Shown here one piece after another: positions 10,839-22,687 of a DNA stretch of 64,000 bases. A model generated the notes under the pieces. That model was not told where the DNA came from. It saw nothing but the letters and a program-made list of their open reading frames with translations, and searched no databases. Both the position numbers and the translations under genes were made by a program. This DNA is from Exobasidium rhododendri. Its lineage: Eukaryota > Basidiomycota > Exobasidiomycetes > Exobasidiales > Exobasidiaceae. The stretch is from positions 558,001 through 622,000 of the forward strand of contig CP110631.1 of NCBI GenBank assembly GCA_026210745.1, in the 5' to 3' direction. Position 1 is the first letter of the stretch. Every line of letters starts with the position of its first letter.

Positions 10839-11761
10839 CTAACTGAGCTCAAGACTGAAGAAGCCAATAGCCTCGACTGCAGCGTGATTCATAGCAGTGG
10901 CACTGTAAGGGTCTTCTCCATCTCCTTTGATCGACCAGCCATGACTGACTCGAGGATAATAGCTGAACTTTGTGAAGACGCCCTCCTTTGCAATCTTTTC
11001 ACAGACCAATTTACTCTCCTCTTGCTTTTCTTTGGGAAATTGGGTGTCGACTTCACATGTCATGAACAAGCCTGGCTTTTCGACTTGCTCAAAATCACTT
11101 GCTTCAATGACACTGGGGTGAGCAAATGCAATGGCATCCACTTGACTTTCACCTGCTTTCTTATTCGAGAGATACAAGCAGCTTGTAGCACCCCAGCAGT
11201 AGCCGATCGCTCCGATCTTCTTGAGATTGGGATTGGCCTTTCGAATGTCCTTGACCGACTCGGCTACCCGTGGCCAGGCAGCCTCTCGAGGGTGGTACTG
11301 TGAGTGACAAGAAGGGGGGGAAAAAGGTTGTCAGTAGGACGGAGAGTAGACAAAGAGACTGCTAACACCAGACGCACATGCGGGAAGATGACACTCTGAA
11401 GAAGCTCCATGACTTCCTTGCCTGGCTCCTTCTCCTGCAAGGCCAACAGATCGTTTCCGTTGAAGTAGTCAGGAAGGTAGACGCTGTTCAGGCGCAGGGC
11501 AATGTCAGTCTATTAGCTTCCCAAGAGTGAATCACTTGTTCCTGATACTAACCGTGCACCAATGGCTTCGGCGTAGCGATCTGCCAACACTCTCGTGTTG
11601 TTGAGTTTCCAGCCATACACATCGGCCACCATCAGCAAGACCTTTCCAGAGCTTTCGGAGCCAGTGACATAGGTGTCGATGTTGCCGATCTTGGTTTCCG
11701 TTCCAACGGGAGTGCCTTTGTGGTAGTGTACCTTTACACAACAGTCGAATGATGGTGCCAT
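10839..11761 (-). CDS. Dienelactone hydrolase family protein
   Basis: Several exons are joined (first 11761 to about 11555, last ending 10839). The N-terminal part reads VLLMVADVYGWKLNNTRVLADRYAEAIGA. The middle reads KKIGAIGYCWGAT, where Cys is the DLH nucleophile. The last part reads FMTCEVDTQFP and then YPRVSHGWSIKGD, which supplies the Asp and His of the triad. The family hydrolyses dienelactone in aromatic ring catabolism, but many fungal members act on other esters or lactones. It is probably cytosolic, since no signal peptide is visible. Inner exon borders are approximate. Confidence 0.87.
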
Positions 11762-12084
11762 GATAGTGATAGAGGGTGTCTCGCTGAGTTGTGAAAGTGT
11801 GAAGGGATGTTGTAAGGATCGAACAGTGTCTTTCGAGCGCTTCTTATTATATAGTATATGTCAAGAAGGAACGGACTTGTTCGGCTACGTAATGCTCGCG
11901 GTGTGGAGGTCCCAATCGGTGCATGAAAATGAAGATGTAGGAACAAAGCAACAATAATTCAATCACCTTCTTTCACTAGCAGTCCATTACTGTAGTACAG
12001 TACAGATATTCTACAAATGAAATCGACTTGCCTTCGTCTGTGCACCGAGATGGAGAACAGACAGACACTCAGTTCAGGTCGATT
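11762..12084. other. Intergenic region
   Basis: About 320 bp between two minus-strand genes. An AT-rich TATA-like stretch (minus-strand TATATAATAAG) at 11843-11853 could serve the dienelactone hydrolase gene. Nothing else stands out. Confidence 0.4.
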
Positions 12085-12650
12085 TCAAGCTAACGCATTA
12101 GACTTCCATTCCGCTTCGCCGGCATTTTGACCTTGGTACACTTCCTTTTTCCAGATGGGCACCTGTTTCTTGACCTGCTCTAATATCTCTTCGCAAACGT
12201 CGAACGCTTCCTTTCGATGTGCACTCGATACGCACACGAGTATGGACGATTCTGAGATGGGCACATGGCCCAATCTATGGGCTAGATAGATGCTTTTCAA
12301 TTCCGAAGACGATGAGTGGGCCTTCTCCACAATAGCTTGCATCGTCTTTTTGGCCAGTGAACTGTAGGCGCTGTACTCCAGATGACCGACGATCTTGCCT
12401 GATTTGAAAGGGGAAAAGGTCGCAGAGCGTTTTCGCTCTAAGTGAAAAGACCTGCTTTAGTGGAACAAGTAAACTCACCCTTGAATTCATTGCGGGTCGT
12501 GCCTACAAAGAGGACACTTGCACCTGCTTCTGCCTTCCGCACATGTTGCAGTGCTTCCTTTTCGTCGAGGTAAGAATCAGTCAGGATGATTCTGTCACCA
12601 TGTGCGAGTAGTGTCTCTGCGAAACAGGCAGGCTCTTCCAAGTCGTACAT
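12085..12650 (-). CDS. Molybdopterin synthase large subunit (MoaE / MOCS2B)
   Basis: The MoaE subunit transfers sulfur into precursor Z to make molybdopterin, working with a small MoaD-like subunit. Exon 1 ends in SVLFVGTTRNEFKG, the classic MoaE strand. Exon 2 reads VGHLEYSAYSSLAKKTMQ. The tail reads YLAHRLGHVPISESSILVCVSSAHRKEAFD and VPIWKKEVY with the catalytic lysine region. Introns lie near 12406-12475. The ATG at 12650 is the first in frame, although a short upstream exon cannot be excluded because a CAG acceptor-like sequence precedes it. Its presence implies molybdoenzymes such as nitrate reductase or sulfite oxidase in this fungus. Confidence 0.88.
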
Positions 12651-12869
12651 GTACTGCAGCCGATAAAGACCAGCAAAGGGAAGATTAGTGGAGAGGAAAT
12701 AAAAGTTAAAATAAGAAGGAAGGCAAGGCCCATCTAAACGCGCGCATTCTCAACGTCGATAGTTGGTTATAGAGTTTTGATAGATCGATTACCTTGACTT
12801 CTCTCCTTGCCCCTCTCAGCCGAGGACACCGCCGCTGCAAGTCACCGCCTGACACTATTGCCAGCGAGC

Positions 12870-13907
12870 ATGTCATCATGGTCAACCTTCTCATCACAGG
12901 TAAAGCGGAAGGAGCCTTCGTCTCGTCCAGGCGATCAATCAATACCAGAACTGCCTTTGAGATCGAAAGGAGGTACTCGGCAACTTGGCACCTCTTCGTC
13001 CTTTCTCGGTCTTAAGGCGGACATCAGTGAGCGTAAAGGCTACTCCGGAGAAGGTGGGAGTCGCTCTGATGCGGTGAGCAAGGGGAACAAAAAACTTCCG
13101 GCGTTCCTTCGACCGTCACCGGATGTAGTAGCAAGGAGTCTTAAGAATGATCGCAGACAGACGACATCCTCGTGGGCCAACACGCCGTCCTCTCAGCTGG
13201 ATGCAGCAAGACAGGCTTTAGAAAAGAAAGTGGCCATGTATGAAAAGTTAAAGAGTGGTGCGACTGGTGGACTAGACGAGCAGTCGTTCAAGGATTCGCT
13301 CATCGATTGGGACAGGAAGGGGTATGAGAAGGATGATGCCGACTCTGATGTCAGCAGTGAAGAGGAAGACGAAGCAAGCGACGACGATAGAGCTGGTGAC
13401 AGTGAAGAAGATCCAATGACGGAATATGAAGACGATCTCGGCAGAATGAGAAAGGTGCGTAGAAGTAGGGTGCCCCGATCAGCCTTACACGCGAGGCAGG
13501 AGAAGCAAGAAGGCATCAACGAAGACATGTCAATATACGGTCCCTCGACTAGTTTTCCGGTCTTTAAAAGGGAGTTCAAGGAGGAGGAAGAGAAGGGGTA
13601 CAAGCGGAAGGGCGTGACACACTTTGATGCACAATTCGAAAAGAGGCACAGAGGAGCAGGCTTCTATCAATTCAGTCAAGATGAAGAGGTCCGAAGGAAG
13701 GAAATGGAAGCACTAAAGCTAGAAAGAGACGAAACAGAAAGGGAAAGAGCAAATCGAGGAGGTGATCAGGGTGATCAGGACGGCCTTTCAATCGGAGAGA
13801 GGAGGAGGGAGAAGAGAAGAAAGGTCGTGCAGAAGAAGATGCGAGAGATTGAAGCAAAGAGAAGCCGTTTGGCAGCAGCTCACGATAAAGCGAGGGAAGG
13901 AGCTTGA
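12870..13907 (+). CDS. CCDC174-like coiled-coil nuclear protein
   Basis: A single open frame of 345 aa from the ATG at 12870. It has the CCDC174 order: LDAARQALEKKVAMYEKLKSG, an acidic block (SDVSSEEEDEASDDD), DPMTEYEDDLGRMRKVRRS, and a highly charged C-terminal coiled coil with GERRREKRRKVVQKK. Human CCDC174 is an exon-junction/splicing-associated protein; a similar nuclear role here is inferred. An in-frame start at 12807 would add 21 residues that look like leader sequence. The 3' end is followed by a region of unclear content. Confidence 0.7.
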   Translation: MSSWSTFSSQVKRKEPSSRPGDQSIPELPLRSKGGTRQLGTSSSFLGLKADISERKGYSGEGGSRSDAVSKGNKKLPAFLRPSPDVVARSLKNDRRQTTSSWANTPSSQLDAARQALEKKVAMYEKLKSGATGGLDEQSFKDSLIDWDRKGYEKDDADSDVSSEEEDEASDDDRAGDSEEDPMTEYEDDLGRMRKVRRSRVPRSALHARQEKQEGINEDMSIYGPSTSFPVFKREFKEEEEKGYKRKGVTHFDAQFEKRHRGAGFYQFSQDEEVRRKEMEALKLERDETERERANRGGDQGDQDGLSIGERRREKRRKVVQKKMREIEAKRSRLAAAHDKAREGA

Positions 13908-15301
13908 ACAAGATCCCCTAGTTCAGGGATAGACATGGTAATAGTCCTGACCTCGCCTTCAGCTTCGACTGCAATAACGAGTGCCATGGGATTGGACCAA
14001 CGATCTCCTTGAGCACAATCAGGAATCGACCTCTCCAAGACACGTGATCCGCTACATTTCTCTGCGCGGATTTTCTTCCTGCAACACAAAGGAGAAAATT
14101 GCATTAGGGCGTCCTTCTCTTCCCTTTCGTTCACCTCGAATGGATTGTCGTGAGTACCACTGTCGTGACAAGTCTGCTGCTCTTGAATGATTAAAAAAGG
14201 TTTCGACGCTGGAGTGTTTCGATGAAAGCGCATCCATCAATTATATATCTGAATCACCTGACAAGAGCAGCTCTTGACGCAGATCGGAAGACAAGGAAGC
14301 AGGGAGCAGTCCTTACTCACGCTTCTATACTTTCTTCTTCGTAGGTGTTGCAGATCACAGCGGGACTTTTGCTTCTTTCGGTGGAGGGAATGGAAGAGTG
14401 AGTTGTGTCTTCTGATCTGCTCTACGTTGGCCGGGGAAGTGCGGCCACGACTATGATGCCGATCTCTGAAAGATGGGATCGGAAGCAAACATACAAACTA
14501 GAGTCTCGCGTTCATGGTTCGCGTTAATGTGCACAACGGCTTCTGAGTCCAGGTCGAGGATGGAAGAGCAGAATACAAACTGATTCTTGTCTTTCGCTCT
14601 GTCTTTCTTATTCCACCAGGATTCCATCAACGATTTGGCAGCAATGTGAAATGTGAAACGTGAGTATAGCACGATTGAAATGGGAGTCGGGGTGGGCAAA
14701 GTAGCGATGATTATTTCAACGTCTCTTCGGAGCGCTGGAAATTACCGTCCGAGGGCAGTCACTCAAAAGAGGGCTGTTCACTAGCTGAGGACATTTAAAG
14801 GCTGATAAATGAGCACTTATTACAAGGGGATGACAGCATAGCAAGGAAAAGATTGTGAGCACAGTGCTGACAAGCTTTCCCTTCCTCGATTGTCTCGTTC
14901 GTATAGGTCTATTGCAGTTGGATTTACATGCCTTCTTCCGCTTTCTCTGTGAGTGCACATTTCGAAGATCTCCCACCCATCTCCAAATGATGAACACAAT
15001 CACGACGGTCTGCTGAGAGGATTGACCTCAATGCTTAAAAGGCCCGAAACCCATTTTTAACGGGCAACCCTCCTGATTTACTTTGTGCTGCCTTTGATCT
15101 TTTTCGTCTGTGCGACATACTGACCAAGTAGATTTACCTCTTACAGATTCCCACCTACTCAATTGTACCATAACAAATCATTGCATTGTACTACTAGATC
15201 ATTGTCTTCAATCTACATTTTTACCAGTTCTCTCTTGCTGCTGCTGCTGCTGCTCTGTCTTTCCTCCTTGCCTTTCCTTTTTGCCTTTCCCGGTAAGCCC
15301 T
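13908..15301. other. Region without a recognised gene
   Basis: About 1.4 kb between two convergent genes. The minus strand has two open stretches that look protein-like: 14699-14460 (with MESWWNKKDRAKDKNQF and HINANHERETLVCMFAS) and 14104-13880 (with MALVIAVEAEGEVRTI and SIPELGDLVQAPSL, overlapping the neighbouring 3' end by 28 bp). Good donor-like sequences occur on both strands, so I could not build a convincing gene model. A (CTG)n run at 15237-15254 lies at the right edge. It may be a small multi-exon gene or a decayed one. Confidence 0.35.
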
Positions 15302-16839
15302 TCAGCTCGTCTTGCTCTTTCCCTTTCCTTTGGCGGCGCTTCCCTTGACAGCCTTGCCAGATGTCTTTGCTTCTATTGGCTTGACACTTTCAGGAACCCA
15401 GAAGCAAGGCTTTCCAGTCTCCTTTGTGATGGAAGTGATCACATCGTACACGAAATGACCATACAAGGCCAGACTCAGCCCCAAGATTGAATAAGCAGCC
15501 AACCGAACGCCAGCCAATGAATTTTGAATGACTGGCTCTTCCATATTTGCGTCCAGAGCACCCATGACTGCCCAAGCCAAAGCAACGTTTTTGAAGTACG
15601 GGAACGGAGCTTTTGTGACGTGGGCAACGATGAGCAATCCAACCGAGTAGGCAAACATGAGACCGAAAGCACAATAGAGCGCAACGAAAGACTGTCCGTC
15701 CGTCAAGATTTGCGCCTTGTTTCCGCTTGACCAGAATGCCAAAGAAGTGAGGAGGATGATCAACGGTAGAAGCCCAGCAAGTGGTGTGATGCTAGATTCC
15801 TTTCGAGCTCTCCTTGCTTTGGAAACGTTACCGTAACTTGCTAGCACGTTGGCACCCAAAGCAAATAGACCAAACGTCATGAATGTATCGTTCAAGGGAA
15901 GATTCCAATCTTTCAAATTCTTGACGACCCAGGGTAGCTTTTCAAGCCCAGTTACACTGAGGATACCTCGGTCCCAGAATTGACTACCGGAAGGTGACAG
16001 GGCAGTGATGAGATAGATGACACAGATCATCAATATACCCTCAACTGGTCCCGAGAAAGCCGAAAGGTACAGCGTTCCAGTGTGGAACTCCTCCCACGTA
16101 GTCAAGTAAAAGTTGGAGAGCGTGGCCATGAGGGTAGCAATGCTCCAGTACGATCGACCAACGTTCAAAGCAGCCGAGCAAAGCATGCATTCCAGCTAAA
16201 AGGGTTGGTTAAATGATCCACGCATCAGTGGAGAAGCCATCTCGCCTGTGTTCACATCACTCACTGTCGTATTGATTGCATCACATCCATGGTCAAATAG
16301 CTCTCCAAGTGGTCCAGCCATTCCCGTCCTTCTCGCTTGCTTTCCGTCGATGGCGTCAAGAGATTGGTAGGCGAATAAGCAAATAGCCCAGCTGTAAGAG
16401 CAAACAAGTCGAGGGAGTAAGCTTTCCCTTTATCAGGTGAATCAGGCTTATTGTAGACACACCTGAAAAAGACCCAAGGAGGCAGACAGAAGCTCTCGCT
16501 GCCTTCCTCCATATTGACATTTTTGGGGAATCCAAATCGAGGAAGAAGAGGTTTCGTCGCAAGAATATCATCAGGGCCTCTAGCATCATAGCCAGGTCGA
16601 AGCTTGCTTGCTGGACATTGTAGGCCTGGATCGAGAAGCAGCAAAGTAATGACGTTGAGACCGACCAAAGCCAAGCCGGAAAGGGTGATCGTATTTGGTG
16701 CTACCCAGGTTGGGAACAAGCTCACAAGCCAAGTCCAGTACGGCCCCAAGATGTATTTCGAGACGAGCGAGTCATCCGCTCCAGAGTATTTGTAGGTGTG
16801 CAAATTGCGAATCCGCGACTCAGGTATGTAGTAGCCCAT
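15302..16839 (-). CDS. CPT1/EPT1: Choline/ethanolamine phosphotransferase
   Basis: This ER/Golgi membrane enzyme joins CDP-choline or CDP-ethanolamine to diacylglycerol in the Kennedy pathway. The start [20 protein letters not shown] matches yeast CPT1, so I prefer 16839 to the longer frame. The CDP-alcohol signature DG-x2-AR-x8-G-x3-D-x3-D is complete: [19 protein letters not shown], then HGCDAIN, read across the intron near 16395-16465. About seven or eight hydrophobic helices follow, and the tail is Lys/Ser-rich ([14 protein letters not shown]). Choline versus ethanolamine preference cannot be set by eye. Confidence 0.95.
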
Positions 16840-17095
16840 CCCTTTTGCAAGACTGAGTGCACTAAAGTGGGGAGGATAAGGGAGGGAGAAGCTGGGGTAG
16901 GATCGTTGCGGGAAGAAAAGCGGTGAAGGTGAGGTCCCTCCTCCCCCCCCCTTAGCTCGTAACGTCATTGACGCGCCCGTGCCAGAATAATTTGAGCTCC
17001 TAAGCGTCGTTTGATAAAAAGGTCGATCTTCCTTCTCGCGAGTGTAGGCGTCCTGGAGAGCACTTTTGATAGCAGCTCATCCTCGCTTCAAGAAT

Positions 17096-18019
17096 ATGCT
17101 GCGAACGTTTGCCCTGCGGTCAGAAGTACGCAATGCCTCGCGCGGCAGACTGCTAGGGTCTTCGTTCGAGTCGTCTTCCGCTCGGGTGGGTTTCGCTATT
17201 ACGACACCTACGCAGGCAACAACTTCTACAAGGTCATCCGCCGGTACTCTCACAGCGAAGAACATACGTCCCTTCAGCTCGTCAATACGCAAGTCAGTAT
17301 CAAACAAGTCTTCCTCTCCAACCCCTTCCATACTAGCCTCCTACAATGCTCCTCTCTCAAAGACATTCTTTCGTCTGAAAACATTCTCCCTCGGCTCCTT
17401 GACGTTGGCTTCGGCACTATGTCCTGCTCTGCTCTTTGCACCTGGATCGATCAGCACGGCTGGTCGAATAGGTCTCTGCGTGACTGCTCTTGTTACTAGT
17501 GGAGGCAGTACTGGACTCATAGCTTGGATTGGCAAGCCGTACGTTACCGAAATGCAACTCCTTACCGGTGCAAGTAGTAAGCAGCAGATAGTAAGTGACC
17601 TACCAGAAGGTGACTCTGACCTGCGCAATGCAGCTTTGGCCAGGGATGAGGTGCCTGCTATTCAAGTGATCACGAGAAGCTGGAGGCTGCAGAAACTCAG
17701 GACCACGATTTACGAGCCCAGCCTTATTCGTCCTACAAAGCGACCTTTTGCGACGTGGGAACTGCCGACTACTCCTCCAAGTCTTTCCATGAGGAACGAA
17801 GAAAAGAGTGTACAATCGATTACGAAGTTGATTGCAGCAACTCGAGATGCAAAGACAGACAAGGTCGTGGGCAGATGGTGGGCACGTTGGACAAGAGACA
17901 CACTGTCGAAAGATGGGAACGACTGGAAGAGTGACGGTCAATGCTCAGAAGAAGGAAAGGTGATTCGACACTTTTCCATTCACGAAGAACTCCTCGACGA
18001 AGACTGGCAGGTGCTGTAG
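17096..18019 (+). CDS. TMEM70/TMEM223-superfamily mitochondrial membrane protein
   Basis: Single exon, about 307 aa from the ATG at 17096. The N-terminus is Arg/Ser-rich with no acidic residues for a long stretch, like a mitochondrial presequence. Residues around 95-150 form two membrane segments separated by a turn: FSLGSLTLASALCPALLFA and GRIGLCVTALVTSGGSTGLIAW, ending in IGKPYVTEM. This hairpin is the hallmark of the TMEM70/186/223 group. TMEM70 helps assemble ATP synthase c-ring; the exact branch here is uncertain. The gene is divergent from CPT1/EPT1, about 250 bp between starts. Confidence 0.72.
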   Translation: MLRTFALRSEVRNASRGRLLGSSFESSSARVGFAITTPTQATTSTRSSAGTLTAKNIRPFSSSIRKSVSNKSSSPTPSILASYNAPLSKTFFRLKTFSLGSLTLASALCPALLFAPGSISTAGRIGLCVTALVTSGGSTGLIAWIGKPYVTEMQLLTGASSKQQIVSDLPEGDSDLRNAALARDEVPAIQVITRSWRLQKLRTTIYEPSLIRPTKRPFATWELPTTPPSLSMRNEEKSVQSITKLIAATRDAKTDKVVGRWWARWTRDTLSKDGNDWKSDGQCSEEGKVIRHFSIHEELLDEDWQVL

Positions 18020-18291
18020 TAAGAGACGATATGTATACATATGGAGGAGGATCACACAGCATTGTAATATAAACCTGACACGCCGTACAAAATTAAGGAG
18101 ATGGTCTCCCCTATTTACCTTAGCAACGGCGCCGTCGTTTGCCGGGGCTTTATTTCTTTGGTCGTGATTACGCGGGTGGTCCAAGAGCAGCATGAGCTGA
18201 TGAGAGCGGACTCTTGTTGGGTCCGTCACTAGCGACGCAATCTTTCACTGCCATCTTTGATCTTTTTCTGGTCGTGATAAGGTCCGTCACG

Positions 18292-20348
18292 ATGAGATCT
18301 TTCCACCTCGTCGGAAATGGCCATCTTGCTAGCCTCTTCACTGCAGCACTCTTTCTTGCCAGTCAGAGCACAGCTGCTGATTCGCATTCAGCCCCCTTGA
18401 CATCCCTCGTCCGAAGAGATGCGCAATCAATCAGTGCCGTGTCTTTGACTGACCCGGTAGGGGCTGCTCAACAAGTTCAGCAATTTCCCTTCTTAGCCAA
18501 TAATGTGAGCGAGGTCGAGCTAGGGACGCTGTATCTTGTGATCTGAGGAACTGATGCTCTTCGATGCAGGCTTCCGCAGTCGTCGATTGGGCCAGTCAAC
18601 TGGTTCAAGGCGATTCCGACGAAGCTCAATTGAGCTGGAACCAATTTGCACCTTTTGTTCAGACTCCCAATACGACGATCAGCGCCACGGGCGGCTGGCA
18701 GGCTGTCCCTGCCTTGCCTGGGTTCGACTTAAACAGGACGTGGGAAATCAAGCCAGGAGCAATCATGCCTTTCTACATCAAGTCTGGCTTGGATCCAGCG
18801 GCGGTGAAGCGAGCCATCGTCACCTACCCGGGAAAGCCGCGAGATGCCTGGAAGTATGCTAATCTGTATCGCAACGCCCTCGCTGTTGTAGAGGCAAATT
18901 CGTCCAGTGGGGTCGCAAACAACACCGTTCTCATCGTCGCACCTAGTGAGTCGCTTTCCCCTTATGCTGAAGACCTGATTGAATGCTAACGAGTGAGCTT
19001 GTTGGTTGCCTATTGTCAGTCTGGCTGAACAACTTGGATCAAGAGGCAGGTTCAGTGCAATCGAAGGAGATCTTTTTCAACGGCAGCGCTTGGCAATACG
19101 GAGGTAAAGCGATAGGGCCCACATCCGCCAACATATCCCTGTCAGCCTACGCAGTGATGGACAACTTCACCGACATGCTCTTTGATCGTGCCACTTACCC
19201 GAACCTGAATCAAGTCGTGTGAGTTTCTTCAGATTGAGAGAGCGTCGACTGTAAGCGTGTTGATGAAGTTGCCTTCGCCCCTTCAGCGTTGCCGGACACT
19301 CCATGGGCGGGCAGGCGTCTCACAGGTATGCCATTCTCAAGAAACAGAAGAGGTACGATGACAACATGTCGTTCTGGGTGGGCAATCCAGGGTAAGTCCC
19401 GATGCAGGTCCAGAAGGACGAGTGTCAGTCGAGCTCAGCTTCTGCTACTTCCACCCCTCTCTCTCTCTTTTTGCAATGCGACCACACAGCTCGTGGACCT
19501 TCCTATCGTCTGATCGGCCCTACTCAAACGACTCCTGCAAAGACACCTTTGATACATGGCGCTACGGCATCGGTCAGAACACCACCAAGATCGTCGACTA
19601 TGCGCGAAAGGACGTCGTTGCTAATAAGGATGCAGTGGTGAAGCGATACTTGGCGAGAAAGGTGCACATGTCGTTGGGACTGCTCGACGTAGGTGCCGGT
19701 GATACACACTGTCAAGCAAGGTATCAAGGAGGTTCCCACTTAGATCGTGGCTCCCAGATGGTGCTGCACCTAGCCAAGGTCAACAACGGCACCTTCCCCG
19801 CTGCCCAAACAGTCCAATTTGTCGCCAATACCAGTCATCAAGATTACGCTATGATTTCGGCCAACAGTTCTCTTCAGTGGCTCTTCCTGAACGACTATAA
19901 CGTCAGCTACCCTGATATTGTCCCCAGCAATCCCGGCGATCGTGACCACACAAAGACGTCTCGAAAGGACAAGTCTTTTGCGACGCATGGAAATTTGCTG
20001 CTGGCGTCGACTATGCTTGGCGGGTCACTGATACTCGTCTTTGCTTTCTTCACCATCCTGCCATTCCTCTTCACGGCGAACTGGGTAGAGGACTCTACGC
20101 CCTTCTATCCGGCATATCGTCAAGAGAAGGACAGCCCGCTTTCTCATCATCAAGAGTATCAGCAACAGCATCATCAACAGCATCTCCAGAACAGCTACTC
20201 CTTCTATTCTCCCAATCCTCGAGCGGCTTTCCATTCTCCGCCGTGCTCCAGTCCGATGAACCTCACGATAAGCTCACCGCAATTAAGGCACTCCACCTCC
20301 CTCTTGACGCTCCCGTTGTCGCACCAGGAGACAAAGCCGGTGCTTTGA
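18292..20348 (+). CDS. Secreted or membrane-anchored alpha/beta hydrolase
   Basis: At least five exons. Residues 1-30 form a signal peptide (LASLFTAALFLASQSTAA). Exon 2 reads TWEIKPGAIMPFYIKSG and AIVTYPGKPRDAWKYANLY. The nucleophile elbow VAGHSMGGQA lies at the exon border near 19288, and there is a candidate catalytic His in GAGDTHCQARYQGGSHLDRG. Many N-glycosylation sites (NTT, NRT, NSS, NNT) agree with secretion. Near the C-terminus, SLILVFAFFTILPFLF is a membrane segment, followed by a Gln/His/Ser/Pro-rich tail of about 85 residues. The substrate is unknown. Exon borders in 18960-19480 are approximate. Confidence 0.75.
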
Positions 20349-20427
20349 TACATTGCTGCGGCTTCTAATTCCACTCCGATTGACTATCGCTACATGCAAC
20401 GCAATTCCCTGCCAATGCTATCATACA

Positions 20428-22370
20428 TCAAAGAAGCCGACTTGATCTCTCTGCTTCGAGGGACTTTGCGTGCTCCCAATCTTGCCAACTCAACTGACGC
20501 TGGCCTCTTGAGATGCACAATAGCCTGGCAATGTGGATAGTCCGACTAAAGTCTTCCTGCGACTCCATTCCACTCGCCAATTTCCCACTGCGGCTTCCCT
20601 CACTCCCACCACCACTCTCCTTCTTTGCGTTTCGAACTTGGACAAAGTCGTTCTGGATCTTCTCCGAGATCTCGCTTGTTATGCTAAAATGCTTTGAAAG
20701 CGAGGATTGCGTTTGTACTGACGAGAGGTATTGTCGATAGTCGGAGACGGTGAACGCGGCTTGCTGACTGCTGCTGCTTGCCGTAGCACTTCTGCCGCCA
20801 TGCTTGCTGCCACTCGGAGATTGCTGCGGTCGAAGGGGCAATTGTACGTCGAGAGGGAGGAAGCTTTTCCCCTGGCTCAATACCACGCAACTGATGTCCG
20901 TCTCCATCTCAAGATTGCTGAAGGGGAAAGTGTACGCCAGCTTACGGCTCGTCAATAGACTGGAAAGGCTTCGGATATTCTCAATGCCGACTTCCTTCAA
21001 TTGGCCCTCTTGCATGGTATTCTCGTCAATGAAGAGGAGAGTGCCATCAACTAGCTGCAATCGACCAGCTTGAAGTCCGAACTCGTCGGCTTGACTTTTG
21101 GGCGCAAAAGACGTTCCTTTATCGTTGAGATGCTTCAAGTCTAGACTCTGATTGACTACCAAAGGCAAAATGTCGCTGAGCAGAGAAAGCAACGTCGGCC
21201 CTTCTGAGGACGCCCGGTAGGACGAGATGTTGAGCGAGAGTGGGCCTAGGATGTGCGAAGTTGTGCGGGTGTGTCTGAATCAATGCACGATGAAGGATGA
21301 GCAATCGCGTAGCACTCCAACTCAATGGCACAGAGGAAAATCACTCTCTACTCACATCTTCGCAATCAACGACAGCAACAGCCACTCGGCAGCGATGCGG
21401 TCCCCTTGCAGGCCCTGTGCTAGGTACTGTATGAGTGCGTCTCGGATCTCTGCCTCCTTTCCCTCATCGAGCGGATCAAACCAATGCATGTCCGCCCTTT
21501 GCATGGTGATGACGTGAAGAGCAGGATATAGATCGCCAGTCTCCCCACCACCTGCTACTGCTTCCCCCGACCAGTCAGTCGACGGAAGACTTGATTCGTC
21601 GAGTATACCAATCACGTCCACTGCTTGAGCGACCCGAACGCTCTCTGCCAAGTCTTCGTCGTATACCTTGAGCAGGACACCCGTCTCTGAACCGGTTGGC
21701 AGCTTCGACTTGAGCACGGTGCTCCCCTCCGTAGCAGCACGTTGGCTCGCTCCATTCAGATCCATTTTGCTGGCCAAATCTCCAGCCACAGATCCAACAA
21801 GATCGTCTTCCATCCTTTCAGACCACTTCGTTTGTCCAGGGAGAGATACAGCAAAGAGGGTGGTAAGTGAGCCAAGCTGATTCGGGCTCACATCTGGTTC
21901 ACCGTCTATCTGATCATCGACGAGACTCGCCGCTCCAAAGAGCCCATTCTTCCAGCTTCCTTCTGGGGTCTTGAACCTCCTGGGCATCAGCTCGCTGCCC
22001 ATACTCGTGTCTTGGATCATGCATCTCCACCGAACAAGACGACAGGCCTGTTTTGAGGGACCGGAATCGGCAGGAGGTGTGACGGACAGTAGGGAGCGGG
22101 TGAGAGGAGCGATCTTCGCCCTGGCCTCGCTATCAGAGAAGAGCGATCGAAAGTGTGTGCTGACGAGGGAGGAGAAGTTCGGCTTGTCTCCTTCTTTCTC
22201 TGCGGGGGGGTCGCGTTCATAAGGGAATGGAAAGGTCGTCAGCATGCAATTTAGTGTCGACGTTGCCGTCCTTGAGCAAGAAGCGCGAGCTAATACGCAC
22301 CGTACAGCTCCTGAACGGCTTGAAGAGGATCACTAAGGGCCCGGTAGAAATCAGTAGCAGCAACGACCAT
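20428..22370 (-). CDS. MCM complex-binding protein
   Basis: MCMBP binds MCM3-7 and helps unload or store the replicative helicase. The start is MVVAATDFYRALSDPLQAVQELY at 22370. The second exon includes LVRWRCMIQDTSMGSEL (family: RCMVQD), then DVIGILDESS, HVITMQRADMHWFDP and AAEWLLLSLIAKM. The next exon follows in phase from a CAG before 21270, giving SHILGPLSLNIS and the final SDILPLVVNQSLDL segment. Near the C-terminus, RQYLSSVQTQ and IARLLCISRGQRQLSWQDWEHAKSLE match the WH-like end. It is divergent from APS kinase across about 320 bp. Confidence 0.9.
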
Positions 22371-22687
22371 GTCTGAGGGATGCGGGAGAGTGTCTAATTG
22401 GGGGTGGAGTGAGAGGAGAGCGTGAGGATGTGGTCAAAATGAATGCAATGCTCCCTTCTACAATTTTACAACGTACCTTGAATGCTCGCAGCGCACTTTA
22501 CACGGTCGAACGCGTCGCGCGTCGCACATGTTGGCCAAAGAGGATCGTCTGGCCACGCGAGGGTACAGCCTCACGTGAGTAGAAGAAGGCATGTTCGACC
22601 ATGGCGCCTTCTTGTTCTCCATCACAGTCTGTTTGACCATCCGTACCCTTCTTTCCCGCTGCTTGAATCACGTCGAGTACAGACATC
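22371..22687. promoter_or_regulatory. Bidirectional promoter, MCMBP / APS kinase
   Basis: The 317 bp separate two start codons that face away from each other. No clear TATA box is seen; a CGCGTCGCGCGTCGC cluster at 22510-22524 is the most GC-rich part. Confidence 0.4.

Noticed and set aside
15237-15254. (CTG)n triplet repeat
   Set aside because: Lies in the 3' flank of the CPT1/EPT1 gene outside any coding frame.
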